Shown here: positions 23,418-33,589 of the stretch, one piece after another | Numbering within the stretch: the stretch's first letter is position 1 | Layout of the letters: every line of letters begins with the position of its first letter | Source: Semisulcospira habei | Lineage: Eukaryota; Mollusca; Gastropoda; Semisulcospiridae | Direction: 5' to 3' | Length of the DNA stretch: 64,000 bases | Assembly: GCA_036245525.1 (NCBI GenBank) | Contig: BTPG01000002.1 | Location: forward strand, 126,760,862-126,824,861 | Notes under the pieces: model-generated | What the model saw: the letters and a program-made list of their open reading frames with translations, nothing else | Database searches by the model: none | Told to the model about the DNA's origin: nothing | Program-made: the position numbers and the translations under genes

Positions 23418-23418
23418 T
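23382..23418. repeat. (AAT)n microsatellite
   Basis: Short triplet run of about 12 units, immediately upstream of GACCTT-type repeat units. It could be a LINE tail remnant. Confidence 0.9.
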
Positions 23419-23429
23419 TTTTTAAAAAA

Positions 23430-24490
23430 AATCAGAATTTGTATCCCAAAGTTTGGGCACAATTTTGTCGTCCCTCCGTGACCCTTGATCTTTATGAGGG
23501 GGCGACTAAATTAGCATGCATAGAAAGGTGTTATCATCAGCTATCTTTATGCCAAGTTTGATTTATGAAAAATTTGATAAAAACTACAATTATATGAAAA
23601 ACTGACATTTTTCAAATACTGACCCCCATTGACCCTTGACTTTTCCGAGGGGTCATCCAAATTAGTACGCAAATAAAGGCCTTATCATCAGGTATCTCTA
23701 TATCAAGTTTGTGCTTGAATTTGAAAATAGTATTTGGGAAAAACAATTTTTGTCAAACTATGGCTATTTTTGATCTATTTCTGGACCCCCAGGTCACAAG
23801 TTCATGTCGACAGTAAGAGGCACTCTTGTTTTAATTTCATTTGATATGCTAATTTACATAAACCAATGAAAAATGAGCATGGGGCGTATTTCCGGCCACA
23901 TCTAAAACCCTACAACTCGATGTCTGCTATGACTGGTGCTTGACTGTGCAAAAAGCCTTGATACTAAATTATCAGATTTGATCGGAGGACAAGGTTGGTA
24001 TAGATTTGTGGCAAAATATCTACCGATTTTGTTCAGTTCGAGGTTTTAGGCGGATGGTTGCTTTGAGGGTTGAAAACTGCTCTGGAATCAGTGCTTCGCC
24101 TCTTTGTGTGCCTTTCGTTTCCTCTCTTGTATTCTGACTTGAGCTTAGTAGGCCGTGGCGCAGCGGATTTGCATTAGTCAAGACACTATCGTCAGACCCT
24201 TATGCCCAGAACATAGACTCTTCGCATGTGAGCCAAAACTACAATTCTATAAAAAAAACAAAACAAAACAAAAAACCCGGGCATTTTCACACATTTGCCG
24301 ATCTCCTGTGACACTTGAACTTTCCGAGGGGTCATCCAAGTTATTATGCTTCGAAAGGTCTTATCATCAGGTATCTGTGTACCAAGTTTGGGTTTGAAGT
24401 TAAAACTACTATTTGAAGAGAAAAAATTTGTGTCAAAATATGTTATTTATGACTCTTCTGGACCCCCTTATTACCTTGACCTTTGAGAGA
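23430..24490 (+). repeat. GACCTT-type dispersed repeat, several units
   Basis: Units of about 165 bp recur: a TGACCCTTGAC-like core, CCGAGGGGTCATCCAAATTA, then a GGTCTTA.CATCAGGTATCT block and a TTTGAAGTT block. Clear units start near 23,480, 23,630 and 24,305. The part 23,820-24,225 is more diverged. Other copies lie at 26,557-27,147, 32,241-32,842, 44,136-44,622 and, inverted, 44,625-45,065. Confidence 0.8.
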
Positions 24491-24586
24491 GGTCACAGAT
24501 AAATAACTCTGAGAAAGATCCAGCGTGAACTTCTTCACACTCACAATGAACCATGGGAAGGCATGACAGACGACACAAGCACTTAC

Positions 24587-24745
24587 CAACTTCAAGTCCA
24601 GGGCGCCATCGTTAGGTTCCTGCAAAAGTGTTACAAACTTTGTGGTTAGTAATCTCAAGCACTTCTCGTGTCGGCTTGTAGTGTGATCTCCAACATTAGG
24701 ATAAAGCAAACCTTTGCCAACTCGGACAGTCTCAAGGAGCTGCAT
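24587..24745 (-). CDS. Putative first coding exon of an E2F4/5-like transcription factor
   Basis: The minus strand encodes 53 residues. The last 30 contain [17 protein letters not shown] and DGALDLKL, the start of the winged-helix DNA-binding domain of E2F4/E2F5. The frame ends exactly at a consensus donor (TTG|GTAAGT, intron from 24,586 downward), in phase 0. The first methionine (24,745) is the first ATG after an in-frame stop. Family knowledge: E2F4/5 bind DNA with a DP partner and repress cell-cycle genes through pocket proteins. The next exons (the RRIYD and NVLEG blocks) are not seen downstream in the window, so the intron would have to exceed 24 kb, or this is an isolated duplicate. 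Two substitutions at usually conserved positions (SLG to CLR) favour caution. Confidence 0.6.
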
Positions 24746-24979
24746 GGCGTCTTCTTCTGTTTGAAGTCAAGGAATGTCGACTTGAAAGCGGTGCACTGTG
24801 GGTCCTGTTTTCACGTGTTCTCTCGCCGGCGACACGAGGTCACGAGTTAACTGGATCACGGAGCAATGGCTGCGCCCTAGTTATGGAGATGCCAAGCCAT
24901 TGTTTATTTGGCATGTTTTAGAGGTTTGTATGACCATTTGACGCTGAAGTGTGTGTTCTTCACTTAACTAAATACCTTA

Positions 24980-25474
24980 AGGCCCCGCTACACGAGCCCG
25001 GTTTTGAGGCCGATTCCCTATCAGTTTTCGAATCGGTAGGTGATCGGGCCGGACTAAAAAACCTGTGCACTGCCACACGTTTCCCGACTCATTTAGCCGA
25101 CCGGTTTGAACCGAAGATCAAAGTCGTACCTGTTCTGCAAAATGACTGCTAGTTTTGACAGTGATGATGATGTGCTTGCATTATCAGCAGTTTTGCATCA
25201 TATTCGGGAAGAGGCGTGCGAAACATCGGCAACGAAGGTGGTACTGATCACAACAGGCGTGTTTAGCCATTTGCAAACGACATGCTTTGCGAGACGCGCT
25301 CTGATTGGTTGAAGCTTACAACCGGGGCCGAATCGGATCGGAAAAATAGAGCAGGTTATAGTCACCCGATTCCCAGCCGATTGGGACCGGATCGGATAAT
25401 TGACGTCATCCGATCGCAATCGGATCGGAATCGGCTTCAAAATCGGGGCACAACCGGCCCGTGTGGCGGGGCCT
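24980..25474. mobile_element. 495-bp MITE, PIF/Harbinger-like by TTA target duplication
   Basis: The ends are imperfect inverted repeats: the left begins AGGCCCCGCTACACG and the right, reversed, begins AGGCCCCGCCACACG. The similarity extends about 40 bp to GCCGATTCC. TTA flanks it on both sides (24,977-24,979 and 25,475-25,477). TWA target duplications are the hallmark of PIF/Harbinger. A small interior frame (MTASFDSDDDVLALSAVL, 25,142 on) could be a remnant of a transposase start, but that is weak. Confidence 0.7.
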
Positions 25475-25477
25475 TTA

Positions 25478-26299
25478 CAATAACAATGATAGCATTTTTC
25501 TTCTCATTGGGCACTGTGTCTTTACGCTGTGATCAAAAGATCAACTTGCTCCGAACTTCTATTGGAGTCTAGCGTTGTTTTTCACTTAGCCGCGAATAGA
25601 TGCATTCAGGCTATGGTATTGACATTAATTTACCGTATCAATCCGTTTAGACGTTTCGTTAAGTAGTTTTATCAAAAGATCACGTGTGAAAGATTCAGTC
25701 ATTATCTTAATTTCTTCTTGTGGAGTGTTTGCCCCCATCACCCGTCCTGATCATTTTTTTAGTCAGTGTGTATGTGCATTCATGTTGTAGGATCTCTGTA
25801 AGCCCTTTCAGTTTAAAGGACCGCTCTTCTAATGACTTAAAGAGCTGAGAAGCAAGACCCCCCCCCCCCCCCCAACATCCCCCCCCCCAACCCCCGCAAA
25901 AAAATACTTTGCAGAGTTTGCACAGTCAGCTCTGCACGTTATACGGTTTACAGGTATGTTTAAAAGGGTTTTACCACAAAGTACCCTTGGGCCAAGTTCG
26001 AAGTATGAGGTTAAATAGTCTCCGAGAAAATGCCAACGTTAAAGTTTACCACAGACGACGGACGCCGGACTCGCTTTTGCTATCGCACGTGAGCCAACAG
26101 GTCGACGCTTAGGGTGGCGGGAGACGCGCGTTTGAACGGGCATTTTCCAAGTGTCTAGCGTGTCGACAACTCATATTGACAAAAGAAACGCGCGAGCCAG
26201 ATAAAGAGACATCTTTTACGTAATAAAATGTTAGTCTTGTCAAGTATTGACATTTTTACATCATATAATGTTCAAGGCCTGATATATTTTCGGAACTCT
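25478..26299. other. Non-coding, poly-C tract and 3' end of a GACCTT-type repeat
   Basis: No gene is seen. An interrupted C tract lies at 25,858-25,895. At about 25,945-26,105 is the terminal part of a GACCTT-type element (GAAAATGCCAACGTTAAAG, then ACCACAGACGACGGACG, ending CACGTGAGCCAA). Confidence 0.55.
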
Positions 26300-26480
26300 T
26301 TGGTTAGTTGGTTGGTTGGTTGTGCATTGCATAACGTCCCGACACCAACAAGACTTTCTCAGGACGTGCCTGCGCTGCTTGTGAAAAACAAAACAAAATA
26401 TTGAATGTATATCGCCAGCCGGTCTAATATACTAAATAAACCTAAGACATGCTAGAGACGCCGCACCTTCATGCTAATTC
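26300..26480 (-). repeat. LINE/SINE 3' tail with (AACC)n, copy a
   Basis: It shares a long stretch with 39,142-39,305: TTGGTTG, CATTGC.TAACGTCCCGAC, AGGACGTGCCTGC.CTGCTTG and TCGCCAGCCGGTC. The (GGTT)n on the plus strand would be an (AACC)n tail of a minus-strand element. No coding part is retained. Confidence 0.6.
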
Positions 26481-26556
26481 ATCGTGCCCTAGATTATAAA
26501 GAAGAGTAGAGAATCATGACAGTTACAAATATGTACAGGGTAACGATATATATTAA

Positions 26557-27147
26557 AAACAAGAAAGGCAAAGCCATTATGGCTCACGTGCATGACCTAT
26601 TTACATATGTGCGACCTTTGTGACAATAAGTAAAGGGCTTGCTTCTGGACCAGCAAAATCCATGTTTTCTCGAAATGTAAGCATTTTTTACACATCTGTC
26701 TACTTCCCGTGACCCTTGACCTTTGTGATGAGTCGACTAAATTAGTATGTATAGGAAGGTCTTAACATCAGCTACCTTTGTGCCAAATTTGATTGAACAA
26801 TTTGCAAAAATGTTGATAATACCTACAATTGACAATTGTATATAAAAAAAATTTAATGGCATTTTACACACAATTGCCGGCCTCTTGTGACCCTTGATCT
26901 TTCCGAGGGGTCAGCCAAATTAGTATGCATAGATAGGTCTTACCATCAGGTATCTCTGTACCAAATTTGGGTCATTGAAGTTGTGAATAGTATTTGAGAA
27001 AAAACATCCTTTGTCAAAATATGGCTATGTTTGACCTATTTCCTGAGCTCTTGTAACCTTGACCTTTCCGAGGGATTAACCAAATTTGTATGCATTGAAA
27101 GGTCTTCCCATCAACTATCTCTGTAGCAAGTTTGGTTTGAAGTTGTG
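26557..27147 (+). repeat. GACCTT-type element, left part (interrupted by L2)
   Basis: It starts near ATGGCTCACGTG and contains tandem GACCTT units. It breaks at GAAGTTGTGAATGG, where the L2-like LINE begins. The element resumes at 32,241 with TATTTGAGAA, exactly what follows in intact units. Confidence 0.8.
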
Positions 27148-28330
27148 AATGGTGTCAGGGGGTCACTCGCCGGCAGGTCTGAGCGATCTCCAGCTCCGTT
27201 CAGTATTGAGTGACTCTTTAGGGGGCTGTATTTTGGATTACTGCATCATGATGCTCGAAGCTCTCCTTTGGTGGACATTTCTTGCCTCCTTTCAACTTCG
27301 TCTTCTAGCACTGGCCGCGTTATTTTCAACAAGGTTAGTGGCAGTGCATTCGCCATTGCTATCGCCCGGTGCCAGAACTCTCGGCCGTGACCACGCCGCT
27401 GCGTGTTGATCCCGTGCCCCGCGCGTGCAACACACAAAATCATCTTACTCTGCCAACTCACAACACATCCTAGTCCCTACCTGACCGGTGCTACGGTACT
27501 TTCGGACTACTACTGCACGGGACTGTTTACTTTCTGAGTCAGTGGGTCAGACAGATGAGCGCTCTGTCCATGTACCTATAACGTACAACCGCGCTCAACT
27601 GCTGGCTGCCATACCGTCACGCTTGACAAAAGACCTGACCTCTCGACTGCGCTCGCTTAAAATTGGTGTCGGACTACCGCGCAAGCGATACAAACGCAAA
27701 TCAACACAGCATGACTTGTCTACCCTTGACCATTCTACCCTTGCCTCTCATAGTGATGTGCAAGTTGAGATTTCAGCACCAGCAACTGAACAGTCAGGTA
27801 ACCTTATCCACATCGACACTAAGCCTTGTGATAAACATTTTGTAATGTGTACCTTCAATGCACAGTCTGTGGGTCAAAGAGACAAGCGAACTGACATCAG
27901 TATTTTGTCTGCGATGAGAATGTGGACATCTAGTTCATAACAGAGACATGGCTTAAAGGCCAGGGAGACGAAGCCAAGTGTGCGGACTTAACCCCGCCTG
28001 GTTACACCCTCAGATCATTTCCTCGTGATTCGCGTGGTGGAGGTATAGCCATTTTGATGCGAGAATGTCTGCTGGACCAGGCCACAGTCAAATCCGCCTT
28101 CCCCTTCCCACACTCATGGCGATTTTAACATTCACTATGACTGTGCTTCCAACACCAACACATCCCATGTCGTGGATGTGCTGCAGACTTTCGGTCTGTC
28201 TCAGGGTGTGCACCAGCCGACTCACAACAAGGGACACATACTTGACTGGGTTGTGTACAGAGAGGAGGATTCTATTTTTCGGTCCGCCTGTGTGAGCAAT
28301 GCCTTGTCCTCCGACCATCTTCCTGTCACA

Positions 28331-29026
28331 TGCCTGCTGGATATTGCAGAGCCTCGTCCGCCTCCAGTATCACAAGCAACTTGAAAGGGATCGACCGGGA
28401 CAAGTTCAGGGCCGATGTGCCTGCTGAATATTGCAAAGCCTCGTCCGCCTCCAGTATCACAAGCAACTTGAAAGGGATCGACCGGGACAAGTTCAGGGCC
28501 GATGTGCCTGCTGAATATTGCAAAGCCTCGTCCGCCTCCAGTATCACAAGCAACTTGAAAGGGATCGACCGGGACAAGTTCAGGGCCGATGTGCCTGCTG
28601 GATATTGCAAAGCCTCGTCCGCCTCCAGTATCACAAGCAACTTGAAAGGGATCGACCGGGACAAGTTCAGGGCCGATGTGCCTGCTGAATATTGCAAAGC
28701 CTCGTCCGCCTCCAGTATCACAAGCAACTTGAAAGGGATCGACCGGGACAAGTTCAGGGCCGATGTGCCTGCTGAATATTGCAAAGCCTCGTCCGCCTCC
28801 AGTATCACAAGCAACTTGAAAGGGATCGACCGGGACAAGTTCAGGGCCGATGTGCCTGCTGAATATTGCAAAGCCTCGTCCGCCTCCAGTATCACAAGCA
28901 ACTTGAAAGGGATCGACCGGGACAAGTTCAGGGCCGATGTGCCTGCTGAATATTGCAAAGCCTCGTCCGCCTCCAGTATCACAAGCAACTTGAAAGGGAT
29001 CGACCGGGACAAGTTCAGGGCCGATG
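28331..29026 (+). repeat. Minisatellite, 8 x 87 bp, inside the L2 coding region
   Basis: Eight nearly identical 87-bp units (29 codons). The first differs by GGATATTGCAGAG for GAATATTGCAAAG, and one other has GGATATTGCAAAG. Each unit joins the end of the endonuclease to the GIDRDKFRADV linker. Long open frames exist on both strands only because the unit is a multiple of three. Confidence 0.97.
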
Positions 29027-29052
29027 TCGCCGCTTTTGTCTCTGGCCACCCA

Positions 29053-29918
29053 CACGCCTCGGCTGATAAGCTGAACGCTGGACTGAGGACCCTGCTAGAC
29101 CAGCACGCCTCGGCTGATAAGCTGAACGCTGGACTGAGGACCCTGCTAGACCCACACGCCTCGGCTGATAAGCTGAACGCTGGACTGAGGACCCTGCTAG
29201 ACCAGCACGCCCCGGCTGATGAGCTGAACGCTGGACTGAGGACCCTGCTAGACCCACACGCCTCGGCTGATAAGCTGAACGCTGGACTGAGGACCCTGCT
29301 AGACCCACACGCCTCGGCTGATAAGCTGAACGCTGGACTGAGGACCCTGCTAGACCCACACGCCTCGGCGGATAAGCTGAACGCTGGACTGAGGACCCTG
29401 CTAGACCCACACGCCTCGGCGGATAAGCTGAACGCTGAACTGAGGACCCTGCTAGACCCACACGCCGCGGCTGATAAGCTGAACGCTGGACTGAGGACCC
29501 TGCTAGACCCCCACGCCTCGGCGGATAAGCTGAACGCTGGACTGAGGACCCTGCTAGACCCACACGCCTCGGCGATAAGCTGAACGCTGGACTGAGGACC
29601 CTGCTAGACCCACACGCCTCGGCGGATAAGCTGAACGCTGGACTGAGGACCCTGCTAGACCCACACGCCTCGGCGGATAAGCTGAACGCTGGACTGAGGA
29701 CCCTGCTAGACCCACACGCCTCGGCGGATAAGCTGAACGCTGGACTGAGGACCCTGCTAGACCCACACGCCTCGGCTGATAAGCTGAACGCTGGACTGAG
29801 GACCCTGCTAGACCCACACGCCTCGGTTGATAAGCTGAACGCTGGACTGAGGACCCTGCTAGACCCACACGCCTCGGCTGATAAGCTGAACGCTGGACTG
29901 AGGACCCTGCTAGACCAG
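29053..29918 (+). repeat. Minisatellite, 17 x 51 bp, inside the L2 coding region
   Basis: The unit encodes HASADKLNAGLRTLLD plus Q or P (17 codons). One unit lost a base (GGCGATAAG for GGCGGATAAG, near 29,572), which shifts the plus frame. Another variant is CCCGGCTGATGAG. The first and last units end in CAG, most internal ones in CCA. Confidence 0.97.
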
Positions 29919-32147
29919 CACGCCTCGGCTACTCGTCGCAAGGTGAGCCAGCGCCTCTCCACAACCTGGTAGTTCCCATCCGGGGCGTCTGAACTGCACG
30001 CCTTAAAGCAGGAGAGACGTCAGGCTGAGCGACTTTGGCTTAAGTCAGGACTTACAGTGCATAACAGATTTTCAGTCAGTTGAAGCAAAAAGTCACGCGT
30101 CTGACAGACCATACAAAAACTGTTTTATTGTTCTAAGGTTGCTACTGCTGGTACATGCAAAGAATTGTTTTGCATTGCCAACAGCCTTATGGGAAAGGTC
30201 AGGCCTGTTGTTCTTCCAAGCACCCATCCACCCCCAGTTCTTCCAAAGCTTTTCTCAGATTACTTTAGTGAAAAAGTCGAAAGCATCCGTGACAATATTG
30301 ATAAATGTGCCGATGCTGGTATGAAAAACTATCCATCTGACCTCTTTTTCAGGTCTGCCTCTGACATGTTTTTGTCTTGTCACGGAGAAATTTGTGCATG
30401 AAACCATGATTAAGATGTCGCCTAAAACGTGTGACCTCAACCCTGTCCCATCATCTCTTCTACTTGAATGTTGCGGAGAGATTGTGCCAGCTGTCACAGA
30501 AATTGTAAACCAGTCTCTTAGAACGGGTGTTGTCCCAGCATGTTTCAAAACTGCCATTGTAAAACCTCTTTTAAAGAAGCCCACTCTTAACCCAAATGAT
30601 CTGAAAAATTACAGACCTGTATCTAATCTCACACTTCTTTCAAAATTACTAGAGAAAATAGTTTTGTCCCAGTTATTCGACCATATCAAAAGTAATGACC
30701 TCTGGCATGTTTTTCAATCAGCCTACCGCCCCGGTCACAGCACGGAGACAGCGTAGCTTCGTGTCGTGAACGACCTGCTCATCACCAGTGATGAAGAGAA
30801 TGTTTCTGTTCTGTCCCTTCTTGATTTGAGCGCTGCTTTTGACACGATATATCACCAGATTCTCATTCAACGTTTAGACTCTGTTTCTGGCATCAAGAGT
30901 ACCGCTTTACACTTTTTTTAGTCTTATCTCTTTGGAAGAAAGCAAGTAGTGTCAGTGTTGGGAATAGAGTCCGATCCCACTGAGCTTGTGTACGGTGTTC
31001 CCCAAGGCTCTGTTTTGGGACCAATCCTTTTCACATTGTATACCCAGCCTTTATCTAGTGTCATCAAATGTCACTCTGTTTCTCACCATTTTTATCCTGA
31101 TGACACAGAGCTGTATACCAGTGCTCAATGCAAACATGTTAGTCAGATGTTCCAGTCTTTAGAGTCCTGTGTCACAGATGTTCAGAATTGGACCACACAG
31201 AACAAATTGCAAATGAATAGTGGCAAAACTGAGGCCTTAAGATTTTCTTGTTCAACCTCCACTGATCTCCCAGACTCGATCAGGGTTGGTCAGAACAGTA
31301 TCCCCTTTTCCGAGTCGGCCCGTAATTTTGGTGCTATCTTTGACAATAGGCTGAACATGAGAGAGTATGTCAACAAGGTTTGCCAATGTTCCTCCTTTGA
31401 ATTGAGAAAGATCAGTTCAAATCGACACCTTCTCACTACCGAAGCAACTAAAACGCTTGTTACTTCCCTTGTTCTTTCACGCATTGATTTTTGTAATTCC
31501 CTTTTGGCTGGCGTTCCTCAGAATCTTCTTGATAAACTTCAAAGAGTTATGAACTGCTCTGCCCGACTAATTTACAGAGTACCGAAACGTGAGCACATAA
31601 CACCCTTACTTGTTGACCAGCACAGGCTGCCTGTATCTCAAACAATTGTGTACAAGGTCTCTGTCATTTGTTACAATGATATTACCGGTTCTTCTCCCCC
31701 ATACTTATCCGACCTGGTTCATATTTACACGCCTTCAAGATCCCTCCGTTCAGCATCAGACACGCTTATTTTCAGGGTTCCTAGGCGAAATAAGTCTAGC
31801 CAGGGCCAGCGTGCCTTTTCTTATTTTGGTCCAGTCACCTGGAACGACCTTCCAGCCCATGTCAGACATGCCCCAACTCTGTCTGCTTTTAAATTACTGC
31901 ACAAGACCTATCTGTTTTCTTATGCATATAGTTAGATGCATTTTCAGTGCGTTAGCAATCTTTAGCAGTAACTGTTCTTGTAACGGTGTGTGTGTATGTG
32001 TGAGTGTGAGCTTTTGATATGTGTCACTTTAGTTTTTGTAACATTTATTATAGCGTTTTCTTTCTTGTACTTTTTGTTCTGTGATTTTTGATCTTGTAAA
32101 GCGCTTAGAGCAACATTCATTTGGAGGTTAAGCACTAAATAAATGTA

Positions 32148-32151
<4 letters not shown>

Positions 32152-32224
<73 letters not shown>

Positions 32225-32240
32225 GTAGTAGTAGTAGTAG
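32152..32240 (+). repeat. (ATT)n then (AGT)n tail of the L2-like LINE
   Basis: It begins directly after GCACTAAATAAATGTAC and ends at the resumed GACCTT repeat. Confidence 0.9.
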
Positions 32241-32842
32241 TATTTGAGAAGAAAAAAAACCCCACCATCTTTTGTCAAATATGGCTATTTTTTACCCTAT
32301 TTACTGAGCTCTTGTGACCCTTGACTTTTCCGAGGGGTCATCCAAATTAGTATGCATAGATAGGTCTTACCATCAGGCATCTCTGTAGCAGGTTTTGGTT
32401 TGAAGTTGTAAATAGTATTTGAGAAAAACATCTTTTGTCAAAATATAGCTATTTTGGACCTATTTCCTGAGCTCTCGTGACCCTTGACCTTTCAGAGGGA
32501 TCAACCAAATTAGTATCTATAAAAAGGTCTTACCATCAGGTATCTTTGTACCATGTTTGGGTTTGAAGTTGTGAATAGTATTTGAGAAAAAAAAATCAAA
32601 ATATTACTTTTTTGGCCTATGTCCTGATCCCCTGTGACCGTGACCTTTGCGAGAGATCACTCAAATTGGTATTTGTAGAATGATCTTGCCACAAAGTATC
32701 TTTATGCCAAGTTTGAAGACTGTGGCTTCAATAGTCTCCGAGAAAATGCCAACGTTAAAGTTTACCACACACGACGGACGGACGACCACTGGCCCAGAAC
32801 ATAGACTCAGTCTTTCTTCGCACGTGTGCCAAAAATGCATTG
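32241..32842 (+). repeat. GACCTT-type element, right part
   Basis: It continues the unit interrupted at 27,147. Units carry cores near 32,316, 32,476 and 32,635. It ends with the terminal block GAAAATGCCAACGTTAAAG, ACGACGGACGGACGACC and CACGTGTGCCAAA. Confidence 0.8.
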
Positions 32843-33004
32843 ACCGCTAACTTAAGTCTATTACTGTAAGTATGCAACGCCTATTGAAAAAGTCGATGCC
32901 TAGTGTCGCGTGTCTCTAAAGAGGTATTTTCCAAGTGTTTATTTTCAGGCAGGTGTCGAGAGCCCACTGGCATAAGTCTATTAGCTCGGCCGCATCAAAT
33001 AGGT

Positions 33005-33330
33005 TTTAATGGCAAGTGAATCTGACTGCAAGTAGATATGACTGCAAGTGGACTGACTACAAGTGGACCTGAAGGGAAGTGGACATGACTGAAAGTGGAT
33101 ATGACTACACACGGACATGACTGCAAGTGGACCTGACAGTGAGTCGACCTGCCTACACACGGACATGGCTGCAAGTGAACCTGACTACACACGGATATGA
33201 CTGCAAGTGGATCTGAATACATATGGACATGACTGCAAGTGGACCTGACAGCAAGTGGACTTGACGGAAAGTGGACCTAACTACACATGGACATGACACA
33301 AGTGGACCTGACAACAAGTGGGCCTAACTA
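33005..33330. repeat. 16-mer-based satellite, left block
   Basis: Repeats of the type TGACTGCAAGTGGACC, with variants TGACTACACACGGACA and TGACTGAAAGTGGATA. The spacing is a regular 16 bp. Confidence 0.9.
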
Positions 33331-33589
33331 AATAAATAAATAATAAACAAATCGGCGCATTAAACATGCGCTTTATCCCAATTGAAAATCGGCTTAAAGC
33401 GCCGCCGCGAACTGAACCCAACAAGCACGCTCACGTGAATAATGCGCATTCACTCACACACTGTACATAAACACAGAACATTCACGTAGTGCTAAAGGCA
33501 AGCTCAAGCGAGCTACTGAAGTTTTTGAAAATTCAAATCGTTTATATTTGAAATTTGATTAGGTGGGCTGAAATTGATACCAAAACCTA
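33331..33589. other. Unique interruption within the satellite
   Basis: About 260 bp of non-repetitive sequence begin with an AAATAAATAAATAA run. It contains AATCGGCGCATTAAACATG and a CACGTGAATAATGCGCATTC stretch. No gene is visible. It may be an insertion or an original flank. Confidence 0.5.

Larger units (their letters stand above)
27488..31938 (+). pseudogene. L2-like ORF: APE endonuclease, expanded linker, RT
   Basis: The N-terminus has ITYNRAQLLAAIPSRLT and a basic segment, then FVMCTFNAQSVGQRDKRTD, the start of the endonuclease. ETWLKGQGDE follows after a frame change. The stretch between LMRECL and GDFNIHYDC is too short, implying an internal deletion. The endonuclease ends with SSDHLPVTCLLDIA. 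After the two minisatellites the linker ATRRKVSQRLSTTW leads to RT: NYRPVSNL, SAYRPGHSTETA, a stop at 30,754-30,756, LLDLSAAFDTI, GVPQGSVLGPILFTLYTQPL and YPDDTELY in place of the usual YADD. The end is NDLPAHVRHAPTLSAFKLLH. There are multiple stops, so it is inactive. Confidence 0.85.
27148..32240 (+). mobile_element. L2-like LINE with two internal minisatellites, near full length
   Basis: It is inserted cleanly into a GACCTT repeat unit. Order: 5' region, endonuclease (27,488-28,330), 87-bp minisatellite, 51-bp minisatellite, linker, RT (about 30,160-31,935), and a 3' UTR containing TAAAGCGCTTAGAGCAA, ending in (ATT)n/(AGT)n. The 3' end is typical of L2 elements. Confidence 0.88.

Noticed and set aside
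24152..24200. tRNA-derived SINE head (TGGCGCAGCGG resembles an A box)
   Set aside because: No B box follows at the proper distance and no second copy was seen, so I do not call a SINE.
28331..29918. CRISPR-like array of regular repeats
   Set aside because: Units are contiguous, have no variable spacers, and encode LINE linker sequence. The context is a eukaryotic retrotransposon.
28222..29962. Long minus-strand reading frames of 277 and 315 codons over the L2 minisatellites
   Set aside because: They are antisense to recognisable L2 protein and exist only because 87 and 51 are multiples of three.
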